Below, piece by piece: positions 44,399-53,231 of a stretch of DNA of 64,000 nt (within the stretch, counting starts at the first letter, position 1; each line of letters opens with the position of its first letter). Origin of the DNA: FEN-1219 sp036563665. Lineage in GTDB: Bacteria > Pseudomonadota > Gammaproteobacteria > Steroidobacterales > Rariloculaceae. Both the position numbers and the translations under genes were made by a program. Under the pieces are notes generated by a model. That model saw only the letters and a list, made by a program, of their open reading frames with translations, did not search any database and was not told where the DNA came from. The stretch is from positions 1-64,000 of the forward strand of contig DATCLY010000070.1 of assembly GCA_036563665.1 (NCBI GenBank). The letters run 5' to 3'.

Positions 44399-45751
44399 TC
44401 ATTCGAAGCGGAATATGTCGTCCTCGGCCGGAGGCTGCATGCCCTGTTCCCAGTACTTCCGCCAGATCGCCGCCCAAGGACGTCCGTACATGTCCGGCAC
44501 CTCGTACTCGATGACGCGGCCGGGCGTCACCGGGGTGGCCGTTCCCTCGATCGGGAAGATGGTCTGGATGCACTCGGTATAGACGTACGGGTCGGCCTTC
44601 GGGTCGTCGTACTCCGCTATCTTGACGAGCTTCCGGATGATGCGCACCGGCTCGACCAGCGCTTCGGGGTCGTACAGGATCGCTTCGTGATTGAGGCCGG
44701 TGAAGGCGCCGTTCTCGTCGCGCATCGGCGTATAGATCTCGATCGCCTGCATCTCGTTCGAATGCTCGAACGCCGAATGTGTCTTCCAGCCGAGTATGTT
44801 CGAGGTCCACGTGATGAGCGTGTCCTCGTCCCAGAAGCCGATCGTCTCCCCGTACCAGCGCGGCACGTCGGCGCCCAGGCGCGGCACGCGCCCGTCCAGG
44901 TTGAACTCGCGGCCGACATGAATGTTCGTGATGAAATTGAGCGCGCCGCTCGCGAAGATCTGCACGAGCTTCGGCGTCACCAGGACGAAGTGATCGTACG
45001 CCGCCCACTCGTGCCACCGGCGCACGAAGCCTTCCGGCCAGCAGTACTGCGACGGCCATTGCGGCTTGTTCGTATGACCGTGGTGGTACGCCTCCTGCAC
45101 GAGACGCGTCTGGTACTCGGGCGTGAGGAGCGACAAGACTGTCGGCACCTGCACGTGGCGCATGTTGAACCAGTGCTCGTTGTCCGGGACGAAACGCGGC
45201 TGCCGGTAGACGCCGTTCCATTCATCGCCCGGAACGGTCGCGTAGGTGTGCTCGGTGGGGCCGCCGCGGCGCCTGGTCTCCGCGAGCAACGCCTCGTAGT
45301 GCTCCTGCGCGGTCCGGAACGGGTACGGGCTCACGATCGACTCGCGCGGATAGTCGCGATCGCAGTGGCCCCAGGGAGCGGTGCGCGGCGGGTCGTCGCC
45401 CATCAGGCTCGGGGCGTTGCCGCCCCAGAGGCTCTCGATCGCGAGCGGGCTGTTGCAGCGGAAGTAGCGCGGATCGCTCCACAAGTGGCGGTCCGCGTAG
45501 AAGTCCGTCGTCGTGAAGAGATCGCGCTCGAGCGGCTCGATGCCGGGCGGCGTTTCGCCGGCGCGCGCCGAGCCGATGAACCGGCCGTCGCGGGACATGG
45601 TCGCGCCGACCAGCTCGTAACGATTGATGTCGTGCCGGAGCGGTGCCGCCCGTCCGACGCTGACGAAGCCGATGTCCGCCGCCTGCTGGGCGCTCGCCGC
45701 CGTGCCCGCCAGCGCGACCGCGGCGATGGCGAGGCGTATCGCATGCCTCAT
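44399..45751 (-). CDS. Exported protein of the W-x-x-DTL family, long form
   Basis: 450 residues, signal peptide MRHAIRLAIAAVALAGTAASAQQ. A variant family core GFWDEDTLITWTSNILGW (~306-323) corresponds to GRWEGDTLVV in its relatives, followed by EIYTPMRDENG and DPEALVEPVRIIRKLVKI. The N-terminal ~280 residues are distinctive: many aromatic residues (RYFRCNSPLAIESLWGG, HWFNMRHVQVPTVLSLL, YCWPEGFVRRWHEW). I do not recognise a named domain. It lies 24 bp after the gene at 45776 and 62 bp before the MBL gene, within the operon. Confidence 0.7.
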   Translation of the reverse strand: MRHAIRLAIAAVALAGTAASAQQAADIGFVSVGRAAPLRHDINRYELVGATMSRDGRFIGSARAGETPPGIEPLERDLFTTTDFYADRHLWSDPRYFRCNSPLAIESLWGGNAPSLMGDDPPRTAPWGHCDRDYPRESIVSPYPFRTAQEHYEALLAETRRRGGPTEHTYATVPGDEWNGVYRQPRFVPDNEHWFNMRHVQVPTVLSLLTPEYQTRLVQEAYHHGHTNKPQWPSQYCWPEGFVRRWHEWAAYDHFVLVTPKLVQIFASGALNFITNIHVGREFNLDGRVPRLGADVPRWYGETIGFWDEDTLITWTSNILGWKTHSAFEHSNEMQAIEIYTPMRDENGAFTGLNHEAILYDPEALVEPVRIIRKLVKIAEYDDPKADPYVYTECIQTIFPIEGTATPVTPGRVIEYEVPDMYGRPWAAIWRKYWEQGMQPPAEDDIFRFE

Positions 45752-45775
45752 GGTCTCCCCCTTCGCGTTGCGCGG

Positions 45776-46732
45776 CTATCGAGCCGCGTCCTCGAGCCGG
45801 ACCTCGCCGATCCCGGCCGCGCGATCGCGGAACTGGTTGAACAGCGATTCGTCGCTCGGGACGCAGCGATCCTCCAGGATACCCGACCACCCGCCGATCG
45901 CCATGCGTTCCTTCGGGATCAGCGCCCAGACCTTCGGGCTCGCTTCCCACGGCTCGGTGTAGGTCGCGGGGTCGATCAGGGTGAGCCGCACGCGCAGCCG
46001 GTTGGGGCTCGGGCGGTCCCAGCGCTCCTCCAGCACCGCCTCGTCGCTGATGGGGAAGCCGTACTGGTCGAGCCACTGCCGGTCGTCGAAGCCGGTCGAG
46101 GTCACGACGAGCGTGTCGCCCTCCCAGCGGCCGACCGAGTAGCCGTTGAAGCGCGGCAGGTAGTCCTCGACGTTCGGGATGCCGCGCCCGTCCAACCAGA
46201 TGTCGCGGAAATCCCAGGTCCACTCGAAGAGCTGAAGAATCCGGTCGTCCGTTTGCACGATCTCCATCGCGGCCCCGATCCCGGCGAACGTGATCAGCCG
46301 CGCGAGGCCGAGCGGCTCGCAGCGCATCTCCGGGTCGTTGCCGAACGCGGGCAGCACCGCGCGACGGTAGCCCGGATGGATGTCGGTGCGCTGCGCGGCC
46401 GCTTCACTGCCGAGCTCGAGGCCGCGCGACGGCCGGTTCTGCTCGAACCGCCGTTGCCCTTCCGGCGTCATCGGCGGCGTCTCGCCGAAGAAGCCGTAGC
46501 CCGGCCAGGTGGCCGGGTCGCGGCACTCCGGGCAAGGGGGCAGGTCGTATTGCTCCGGCGCGCGGCTCCAGAGCCCGCGAAAGTCCCGCTTGTCGTAGCT
46601 GCGCGTGTCCGTGTCCGACGAGCCGATGCCGCCGGGCGCGGCCGCCGGGCGGTCGCCCTGCGCCGCCGCGCCCTGGCCGAGCAGCGCGAGCACACAGGTC
46701 GCCGCCACCGCGAACGGGCGGTATCGCCTCAT
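45776..46732 (-). CDS. Exported 'GRWEGDTLVV' family protein (operon copy)
   Basis: 318 residues, signal peptide MRRYRPFAVAATCVLALLGQGAAA. Landmarks: RSYDKRDFRGLWSRAPEQYDLPPCPEC, MEIVQTDDRILQLFEWTWDFRDIWLDGRG, VGRWEGDTLVVTSTGFDDRQWLDQYG (~213) and RVRLTLIDPATYTEPWE. Three Cys pairs suggest disulfides. Its ATG overlaps the upstream DUF6152 stop (ATGA), so the two are translationally coupled. This is the same pairing seen at 9.3-10.9 and 22.5-23.7 kb. Confidence 0.8.
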   Translation of the reverse strand: MRRYRPFAVAATCVLALLGQGAAAQGDRPAAAPGGIGSSDTDTRSYDKRDFRGLWSRAPEQYDLPPCPECRDPATWPGYGFFGETPPMTPEGQRRFEQNRPSRGLELGSEAAAQRTDIHPGYRRAVLPAFGNDPEMRCEPLGLARLITFAGIGAAMEIVQTDDRILQLFEWTWDFRDIWLDGRGIPNVEDYLPRFNGYSVGRWEGDTLVVTSTGFDDRQWLDQYGFPISDEAVLEERWDRPSPNRLRVRLTLIDPATYTEPWEASPKVWALIPKERMAIGGWSGILEDRCVPSDESLFNQFRDRAAGIGEVRLEDAAR

Positions 46733-47220
46733 CGCGCTGCCTCCTCGCCCGGGAGGAGCTTGTCGCCCGTCGGCTGGCGGCCGCCCGGCACACCGTCGAG
46801 GTCCGGAGCGCCCGGGCCGCCGAATCCTCCGGCGATCGGTTCCCCGTTCTCGTTCTCGATGCGCATCACGATGGCGCTGAATCCGCCCGCGCGCGACGTG
46901 CCGAGCGTGAGCTTCACGCGCGTGCCGGGCGCTAAGGCGTCGAGCGTGCGCTTGCGGGTCCAGCCCTGCCGCGCCATCGTCGACGGGTTGGTCAGCAGCT
47001 CCGCAAGCCAGTGCTCCACCTCGCCGTTTCCCACGACGCGGTCGAAGGTCATCGTGGGGTGCGGGTTCGCATAGTTGAACCACGTGACCGTGGCCCACGT
47101 GGTCCACAGGTTCTCGACGTCATACGAGATGGCGCTGCCGTGGTGTGCGCCTGCCGGCATCGCAGTCATAACCAGCCCGACGGCGATTGCCGCGATCGCG
47201 CCGTGCATCCGTCGTCTCAT
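46729..47220 (-). CDS. Exported DUF6152 family protein (operon copy 1)
   Basis: 163 residues; signal peptide MRRRMHGAIAAIAVGLVMTAMPAGA followed by HHGSAISYD and FNYANPHPTMTFDRV, the family pattern with a weaker start (HHGS rather than HHS). A Gly-rich C-terminal tail (GGFGGPGAPDLDGVPGG) is longer than in the other copies. Translation is coupled to the downstream 'GDTLVV' gene, and the upstream MBL-fusion gene ends 12 bp before its start. Confidence 0.78.
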   Translation of the reverse strand: MRRRMHGAIAAIAVGLVMTAMPAGAHHGSAISYDVENLWTTWATVTWFNYANPHPTMTFDRVVGNGEVEHWLAELLTNPSTMARQGWTRKRTLDALAPGTRVKLTLGTSRAGGFSAIVMRIENENGEPIAGGFGGPGAPDLDGVPGGRQPTGDKLLPGEEAAR

Positions 47221-47232
47221 GGGGTTCCTCCT

Positions 47233-48987
47233 TCATCGGTCGCCGGCGAGATCGCGATACACCGCTTCGATGAACGCCTCGGTGGTCCACGGCCCGCGGG
47301 TGGCACCGAACACGCCGGCGTAGTCGAGCGCGGGCCGGCTGCGCTTGACGTCGGCCAGCGATTCGCCGGCGTCGATCGCGCGCTGGATGCGGTCCCGGAT
47401 GATCGTGAGCATGTCCCGGTACTCCGCGACGTCGGTCTCGTCGTACAGCCGGCCGTGCCCTGGAACCACGCTCGTTCCGCCTTGCGCGCGCGTCTCGGCC
47501 ACGGTGATGTCGAGGATGCGGTTCAAGGCCGCGATGAGACCGTTCACGGAGCCGCCCTCGCTCGCGGCGAAGCTCGGAAAGCTGGTGGTGGAGATCACGC
47601 CGCCCGCGCTGACGACGTCGGAGCCGCGGAAGAACACCAGCGAGTCGCCGTCCGTGTGCGCGCCTGGCACGTGGATGATCTCGATCGCTTCGCCGTTGAA
47701 GTAGATCGCCTTCGACGCGCCGTAGAAAGTATCCATGACGAGGTTGCCCGCCTCGGCGCCGGTCTCCGCGAGGCGCAGCCCCACGTTCTCGTGCGCGAGC
47801 ACGGCCGCCTGCTGCAACGGCTCGTTCGCGAGCACGAGGTTGCCCCCGGTGTGGTCCGCGTGGAAATGCGTGTTCACGACATAGCGGATGGGCCGATCGC
47901 CCGCGAGCCGCCGGATCTCCTCGCGAACGGCCGGGGCCGCGTCCGCCGACCCCGTGTCGACGACGAGGACGCCTTCGTCGCCGATCTGCACCGTGACGTT
48001 GCCGCCTGCGCCGAAGATCGCCCACACCTTTCCCTTCACGTGCATCGAGCGGATGCCCGCCGGGGGCGGCGCGGCCGCCGTCACGGTGGCCGGCGGCGCC
48101 GCGACGGCGCGGTTGCCCCCGCGCTCGAGGCGGGCGGCGAACTCGGGGTACATCGTCGGCGCGCCCGCCGCCAACGCCCAGCGCGGCAGCGAGTACTTGC
48201 CCGCGAACTCGTCCAGCAGCGGATTCTCGCCCGGCAGGTAATGCGGCACGCGGTACTTGTCGGCCGTCGTCTCCTCCGCCGGGAAGCACTTGTAGAAGAT
48301 CGGCGCGTCGTTGCGGGTGAGCGGATCGCCGAGCGCGGGCCCGGGACGCGGCAGCAACCGATACTCCGTGGTCCTGACGAACGGCTCGGCCAAGTACACC
48401 GGGTCGTCGACGACGGTGGTCACCAGCAGGTAGTCGTCGAAGCGCGTGAACTGCTCGATCATCCTCGCGCGCTCGCTCGTGGGCGCGCCGTTGCGGCGCA
48501 GCCAGCCGGGCTTCATGTGCGTGGTCTCGACGACGAGCGAATCTCCCTCCCAGCGACCCGTGGAGAACCCTTCGAAGGTGTGGAGCGCTTCCGGCGGCGG
48601 ATGGGGACGACCGTCCAGCCAGACGATGCGGTCGATGCCGAAGGTGCCCTCCAGCCGGATCGCCTCCGCGACGCGGCGCACCCGATCGAACTGGGTCGTG
48701 ACGACCAGCGTGTTCGGCCCCCAGAGCTGATACGCCGCCGGATGGGGCGTGCACTGATGCTCGGGGACGCTGAGCCAGGAGCCGGAGTAGCTCTCGGCCT
48801 TGCGGATGCCGGCCTCGTTGAGCGGCAGCCCGAGGTAGTCGCCGATCTCGGGTCCCGCGCCCCGGTCGTTGAAATCCTCGTGGCCGAAGACGCCCGGATG
48901 CTCCCAGGCGCCCGTGAAGTCCACTTGCGCGACGGCGATGGAGAGCGGCGCGAGCGCCAGCGCGAGAAGCGATTCGAGCCGTTTCAC
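47233..48987 (-). CDS. Fusion of a W-x-x-DTL domain and a metallo-beta-lactamase-fold hydrolase
   Basis: 584 residues, exported (MKRLESLLALALAPLSIAVAQ). Residues ~20-260 are a 'GDTLVV' family domain (VDFTGAWEHPG, TGRWEGDSLVVETTHM at ~148, RTTEYRLLPRPGP). After an Ala/Pro linker, ~315-580 form an MBL domain: THFHADHTGG (~371-380, full HxHxDH), PGAHTDGDSLVFF (His ligand), SVVPGHGR (His ligand). The fusion directly ties the unknown family to a hydrolase, suggesting that both parts act on one substrate or complex. It lies 1 bp after the gene at 48989 and 12 bp before DUF6152. Confidence 0.85.
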   Translation of the reverse strand: MKRLESLLALALAPLSIAVAQVDFTGAWEHPGVFGHEDFNDRGAGPEIGDYLGLPLNEAGIRKAESYSGSWLSVPEHQCTPHPAAYQLWGPNTLVVTTQFDRVRRVAEAIRLEGTFGIDRIVWLDGRPHPPPEALHTFEGFSTGRWEGDSLVVETTHMKPGWLRRNGAPTSERARMIEQFTRFDDYLLVTTVVDDPVYLAEPFVRTTEYRLLPRPGPALGDPLTRNDAPIFYKCFPAEETTADKYRVPHYLPGENPLLDEFAGKYSLPRWALAAGAPTMYPEFAARLERGGNRAVAAPPATVTAAAPPPAGIRSMHVKGKVWAIFGAGGNVTVQIGDEGVLVVDTGSADAAPAVREEIRRLAGDRPIRYVVNTHFHADHTGGNLVLANEPLQQAAVLAHENVGLRLAETGAEAGNLVMDTFYGASKAIYFNGEAIEIIHVPGAHTDGDSLVFFRGSDVVSAGGVISTTSFPSFAASEGGSVNGLIAALNRILDITVAETRAQGGTSVVPGHGRLYDETDVAEYRDMLTIIRDRIQRAIDAGESLADVKRSRPALDYAGVFGATRGPWTTEAFIEAVYRDLAGDR

Positions 48988-48988
48988 C

Positions 48989-49819
48989 CTACTCTCCTCG
49001 TGCCGCGAGCGGCGGCGCCGTCCGGCAGGGCGACGGGCGCCAGCTCGAGCCGTCCGGCTCGCGCTTGAAATGCGACGACGTGACGAAATCGCTGCTCAAG
49101 TACGTCGGGTCGTGGACGATCGAGAGCACGGTCAGGTAATCGTTGCCGAACGCCGAGAAGCGGGAGAAATACTCCGTGAGCACTGCGTTCTCGCTATAGG
49201 GCACGCCGTTCTTGCGCAGATACCCGGCGCGCAGGTGCGTGGTCACCGCCTTGAGCGCGCCCTTGGGTGGGCCGTCCGCGGGCACGGGCGGCCTGCCGCT
49301 CATCACCGCCCTCAGATCGAAGCCCCCGACGGGGCGCGTCCACTCCGCGGTCGTGAAGCCCTGCCAGCTCTTCTCCGTCGACGGCGGCGGCGCGGCGCCG
49401 AAGCGGAGCAACCGCGTCTGCTCGCCCGCATCGGTCTCGATCTTGAGCGTGTCGTCGTCGTGCCAGGAGATGTGCAGGCGCAACGGCATCCGCATGAGGC
49501 CGGCCGCGCCGAACGGCCGGCAGGCTTCGCCGCTCGCGGCGTCGCGCGCGGGATCCCATGCCGCGGCGACGCGTCGGCCTTCCGCGTTGAGCGGCACGCT
49601 GGTCGCGTCGCCCGGCGGCGGCGTGATCATTCGCCACAGCCAGTCCTCCGTGACCAGCGCCACCCAGTAGCCGGTGAGATCCACCTGCGCGGATTCCCGC
49701 GCCGAGCGCGGCGCGGCGAAGCCGGGTCCTGCACCCGGCTGGGCGACGGCGGGTCCCGCGACGGTCAGCGCGATGAGCGACAGGGCGGCCGAAGGCCACG
49801 CCGCGCAGTGTCGCCGCAT
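48989..49819 (-). CDS. Exported protein of the W-x-x-DTL family, divergent member
   Basis: 276 residues from ATG at 49819, overlapping the upstream DUF6152 stop (ATGA). Signal peptide ends near AVAQPG. The core is divergent, ISWHDDDTLKIETDAG (~134), but flanking segments match the MBL-fusion protein: AGYLRKNGVPYSENAVLTEYFSRF and TVLSIVHDPTYLSSDFVTSSHFKRE. The C-terminus is short and Pro/Ser-rich. Function unknown; the position between DUF6152 and the fusion gene argues for a shared pathway. Confidence 0.75.
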   Translation of the reverse strand: MRRHCAAWPSAALSLIALTVAGPAVAQPGAGPGFAAPRSARESAQVDLTGYWVALVTEDWLWRMITPPPGDATSVPLNAEGRRVAAAWDPARDAASGEACRPFGAAGLMRMPLRLHISWHDDDTLKIETDAGEQTRLLRFGAAPPPSTEKSWQGFTTAEWTRPVGGFDLRAVMSGRPPVPADGPPKGALKAVTTHLRAGYLRKNGVPYSENAVLTEYFSRFSAFGNDYLTVLSIVHDPTYLSSDFVTSSHFKREPDGSSWRPSPCRTAPPLAARGE

Positions 49820-50211
49820 CAGTCCACGACCTCGCCCGGCAGAGTGCCCCAACCGAAACCGTCCGTCGTGCGCGTGATCGTCCTGAGCAGCAGACGGTGC
49901 TCCTCGGCGACCCGCCCCGGGTTCCCCGTCACGATGACCGGATCGCCGGGCCGCAGGGTTTGCGCCGTCAACCCGCGGGCGCCGAGCTGATTCGCGCCCT
50001 GCCACTCCACGGCCCAGCGGGTGCTCCCGCCGGAGCCGTCGGGCACCAGCACGTGCAGCACCGAATGCGGATTGCGGAACTGGAACTGCGCCACCTTGCC
50101 TTCGATGCGAATCGTCTCGTCGGCCCGGTAAACGGCCGCGAAGGAATGATGCGCGGCCGCCTGCCCGGCCGAGAGCGTCGCGAGCGCCAGAGCGACGACG
50201 ATGCGTTTCAT
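49819..50211 (-). CDS. Exported DUF6152 family protein (operon copy 2)
   Basis: 130 residues from ATG at 50211, with signal peptide MKRIVVALALATLSAGQAAA then HHSFAAVYRADETIRIEGKV and FRNPHSVLHVLV, a textbook DUF6152 pattern. LRPGDPVIVTGNPGR marks the second half. It starts 5 bp after the MBL gene at 50217 and its stop overlaps the next start, so it is translated as part of the operon. Confidence 0.8.
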   Translation of the reverse strand: MKRIVVALALATLSAGQAAAHHSFAAVYRADETIRIEGKVAQFQFRNPHSVLHVLVPDGSGGSTRWAVEWQGANQLGARGLTAQTLRPGDPVIVTGNPGRVAEEHRLLLRTITRTTDGFGWGTLPGEVVD

Positions 50212-50216
50212 CTGAG

Positions 50217-51218
50217 TCACCTGCGGTTCTTGCGGACGATGTCCGCCTGCATGCATTCGGAGACGATCCGCCAGAAGCGCTGATACCGCTCGCTGCCCAT
50301 GACGAACGGATGCGGGTCGCCCGGCCCTCGAGCCGCGAGCGCGGCGAGGCGCGCCGGCGTGTCGTCGAAGATCGGATGATTCTGTATCTCGACGTCCACG
50401 TTCTCGCGCGCCGCGACGTCGAGATAGTGGGCGATCGAGTCGATGTAGCGCTCGAGCCCCGCCGGCGGCGTGTAGGCCGCCGCGAGCACGGTGCCGCCGA
50501 AGAGGCCGGCCACGTGAGCTTCGCCGCGGTCGCGCACGGGGAAGATGAACGCGAGCGCGCCCGGCGTGTGACCCGGAATCTCCACGGGCGTGATGGTCAG
50601 GTCGCCGACGACGATCGGCTCGCCCTCACGCACGACGAGGTCGCGCGTCGGGGCGGGTGTCGCGTCCCGCCTCCCCGAGGTCACCGCCTGGGCGATGGTA
50701 TCCCAGTCGGCCGCCGTGGTCCCGACCCGTGCGCCGTAGCGCGTCTGGAAGTAGCTCGCGCCGCCGTAGTGATCCGAATGGCCGTGGCCGAGCAGCACGA
50801 GCACCACGTCCGCGGGGTCGAGGCCGAGCTCGACGAGCCCGGGGAGCAGCACGGGCTCCACCTCCGACGCCACGCCGGCATCGATGAGGACGATGCCCGC
50901 CGACGTCGTGATCGCGTGAACGACCGTCTCGGAGTTGCCGAGCGCGTATAGATTATCGAACAGTTTGACGGGCTCGAGCGGCGGCGCCGAGAAGTCGTTC
51001 GGCCGCGCGTTGCCGGGGACGCAGAAGAACTCGAAGGGCGCCGTCAGGTCCGTGCCGGCCAGGAGGCGCGCGTTCTCGACGTGGCGTGCGGCAAGCGCCT
51101 CGGCGGGGGCGTCGTCCGTCACGCCGTCCTGCGCCAGTGCCTGCCCGAACGGCAGGAGGAGCAGCGTTGCCGCTGCGCCGAGGCAGGTGGCGTAGAGCCC
51201 GGTTCTCGACTGACGCAT
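50217..51218 (-). CDS. Exported metallo-beta-lactamase-fold hydrolase (B3-like layout)
   Basis: 333 residues, signal peptide MRQSRTGLYATCLGAAATLLLLPFGQALA. MBL fold with LFDNLYALGNSETVVHAITTSAGIVLIDAG, the metal motif GHGHSDHYGG (~142-151, HxHxDH), IPGHTPGALAFIF and a C-terminal QNHPIFDD. The spacing and the IPGHTPG motif resemble subclass B3 relatives and their non-antibiotic cousins. Whether it acts on beta-lactams cannot be told. Third MBL gene of the cluster; the LysR gene lies 114 bp upstream. Confidence 0.85.
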   Translation of the reverse strand: MRQSRTGLYATCLGAAATLLLLPFGQALAQDGVTDDAPAEALAARHVENARLLAGTDLTAPFEFFCVPGNARPNDFSAPPLEPVKLFDNLYALGNSETVVHAITTSAGIVLIDAGVASEVEPVLLPGLVELGLDPADVVLVLLGHGHSDHYGGASYFQTRYGARVGTTAADWDTIAQAVTSGRRDATPAPTRDLVVREGEPIVVGDLTITPVEIPGHTPGALAFIFPVRDRGEAHVAGLFGGTVLAAAYTPPAGLERYIDSIAHYLDVAARENVDVEIQNHPIFDDTPARLAALAARGPGDPHPFVMGSERYQRFWRIVSECMQADIVRKNRR

Positions 51219-51332
51219 ACGACCCCCACGCTTCCGGCGGAAGCGCCGACGGACATAGTGCGTCGCGAGAAGCGCGGCGGTGATCGAATTTTCGAATGCC
51301 AGGTATAAAGGCTCGACGATGAGTCGCGTCGG

Positions 51333-52235
51333 TCAGACCGAGCTCGCGACCTGCAGCAATTGCTCGCGCATCCACGCGTGCGCCGGGCTCGAGGTGAAGC
51401 GCGGGTTCCAGGCCAGCTTCTCGCGCAGCGGGGGCACCTCGAACGGCAGCTCCAGCAGGCGCAGCTCCGCCGCGTTCCGCATCCGCTCGCCGAGGCGCCG
51501 CGGCAGCATGGCGAGCAGCCGCGTTCCCCGCAGCAGGAACGGCGCGGCCGTGAAGCTCGCGCTCGACGCGGCGATCTTCTGCACGTGGCCGTGGCGAGAG
51601 AGGTACTCGTCGGCGATGGAGAGGCGGCCTGGGTCCGAGATATTGAAGGAGAGGTGCGGATGCGCGAGGTACTCCTCGAGCGACAGCGTGTCGCCGATCG
51701 CCGGATGTCCCGCCCAGACGGCGCATACCCAGCCGTCGTCGAACAGCGGGATCGAAGGCAGCGACAGCTCGACTTCCTCGGGGAAGATGCCGAAATCCAC
51801 CTCGCCCGCCGCGATGCGCTCGCCGGCTTCCACGTCGAGCCGCACGAAGTGCAGCGACACGCCCGGCGCCGCTTCCGCCAGCCGCTGCATCAGGGGGCCG
51901 AACAGCAGCAGCACGGCGTAGTCGCTGGCGGCGATGCTGAAGGAACGGCTCTGCGTGGCCAGCGAGAAGCTCGGCTTCGCGTTCAGGAGCTCTTCGAGCT
52001 CCACGACGTGCCGGTGCACGCGGTCGGCGATGCCGGCGGCGAACTCGGTGAGCTCGAGATGCCGGCCCACGCGCACGAGCAGCTCGTCATCGAACGTCTG
52101 CCTCAGCCTCGCGAGCATGCCGCTCATCGCCGGCTGACTCATGAACAGCCGCTCCGCCGCCCGCGTGACGTTCCGCTCCTGCAGCAGCGCGTCGAGCGCG
52201 AGCAGCAGGTTGAGGTCGAACTGCCTGAGATTCAT
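51333..52235 (-). CDS. LysR family transcriptional regulator (NodD-like group)
   Basis: 300 residues. The N-terminal winged helix (MNLRQFDLNLLLALDALLQERNVTRAAERLFMSQPAMSGMLARLRQTFDDELLVR) is typical of the NodD/NahR-like LysR branch; the effector domain spans ~90-300. It lies inside the co-directional cluster, 18 bp after the lipoprotein gene at 52254 and 114 bp before the MBL gene. It probably controls the operon in response to a substrate or product (inference). The 114-bp gap downstream may hold an internal promoter. Confidence 0.9.
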   Translation of the reverse strand: MNLRQFDLNLLLALDALLQERNVTRAAERLFMSQPAMSGMLARLRQTFDDELLVRVGRHLELTEFAAGIADRVHRHVVELEELLNAKPSFSLATQSRSFSIAASDYAVLLLFGPLMQRLAEAAPGVSLHFVRLDVEAGERIAAGEVDFGIFPEEVELSLPSIPLFDDGWVCAVWAGHPAIGDTLSLEEYLAHPHLSFNISDPGRLSIADEYLSRHGHVQKIAASSASFTAAPFLLRGTRLLAMLPRRLGERMRNAAELRLLELPFEVPPLREKLAWNPRFTSSPAHAWMREQLLQVASSV

Positions 52236-52253
52236 CGCGGTGGCTCGGAGCCC

Positions 52254-53045
52254 CTACTCCGCTATGCGGTGCCGCTCGAGCTCGTCGTGCCAGAGCCCCT
52301 TGCTGCAGCCGTACTCGAGCGTCGCGGAGTCGTCCATGCGCTGATAGTAGGCGATGCGCCGCTGCGGGCCGTCGTAGAGCGTGGGATCGGTCAGCGTCAT
52401 GTCGATCACGAGCACGTCGTCGTTGATCGGCGGCTGAACCGTGGCCACGAAGCCGGTCGGCCGCGGGCCCACGTTCGCGAGCTTGGTGAGCCGGACGCGC
52501 TCCACGATCCGGGTCTGCTCGCTGCGCGGCCATGGGCGGAGCCACCACTCCTCGAGCAGCCGCGTGTCGATGACCAGCGTGTCGCCGTCCCACGTGCCGA
52601 TCGAGTAGCCGACCCCGGCGGGCGGATAGTCGTCCGGAAACTCCCGGCCGTCCAGGAACACGCGGCGGACCTGCGTCTCGAGCTCGGCCACCATCACGAT
52701 GCGCGACGCGGTCTGCACGAGCTCGATCGGATAGGACACCAGCGACAGCATGACGCCCGGCATGCCCGCCCCGACGCACCAGGCGCCCGTCTCCGGAATC
52801 TCCGAGAACTGCTCGGCGAACGCGCGCAGCTTCGCCTCGCCTTCCGCCGAGTAGCGCGGCGCGTTGCCGCCGCCGTCCGGGTTCTCGACGGCGAACGCCA
52901 TCCACACGCCGGAGAAGTCCGGATGCGACGCCGTCCCGGCTGTCGCGTCCTGCGCCGGGTCCGCCGGTGTGCAGGCGGTCGCGAGCAGGAACGCGAGCGG
53001 TAAACCCGCCGCGAGAAAACCCGTGGATCGATGCAATGCCGGCAT
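52254..53045 (-). CDS. Lipoprotein of the W-x-x-DTL family
   Basis: 263 residues. The leader ends in the lipobox LLATAC, so the mature protein should be lipid-anchored at Cys. Family landmarks: HPDFSGVWMAF, IVMVAELETQVRRVFLDGREFPDDYPP, IGTWDGDTLVIDTRLLEEWWL (~176) and ERVRLTKLANVGPRP. It is the first gene of the ten-gene cluster. A TATACT box on the minus strand lies 48 bp upstream of the ATG. Confidence 0.78.
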   Translation of the reverse strand: MPALHRSTGFLAAGLPLAFLLATACTPADPAQDATAGTASHPDFSGVWMAFAVENPDGGGNAPRYSAEGEAKLRAFAEQFSEIPETGAWCVGAGMPGVMLSLVSYPIELVQTASRIVMVAELETQVRRVFLDGREFPDDYPPAGVGYSIGTWDGDTLVIDTRLLEEWWLRPWPRSEQTRIVERVRLTKLANVGPRPTGFVATVQPPINDDVLVIDMTLTDPTLYDGPQRRIAYYQRMDDSATLEYGCSKGLWHDELERHRIAE

Positions 53046-53093
53046 TGAGGTCCCCCGAGCCCAATGCGCCGTGGGCGGATCGAGACTGCGGCG

Positions 53094-53099
53094 AGTATA
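53094..53099 (-). promoter_or_regulatory. Candidate -10 box for the 53.0-42.8 kb cluster
   Basis: TATACT on the minus strand, 48 bp before the ATG of the first cluster gene, in GC-rich surroundings. The -35 position (GGTTCC at 17 bp) is poor. Confidence 0.4.
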
Positions 53100-53231
53100 G
53101 GCGAGCCGCGCGGCGGGGAACCAGCGCGCGACGAGCGCCGGCGCGCCACGCCGGCAACGGTTGCGGCGCCAGGCGCCCTCTGCACCCGGCGTGACGGCGC
53201 ACCGTCCGTCGATGAAGCCGACGCGACAGGA

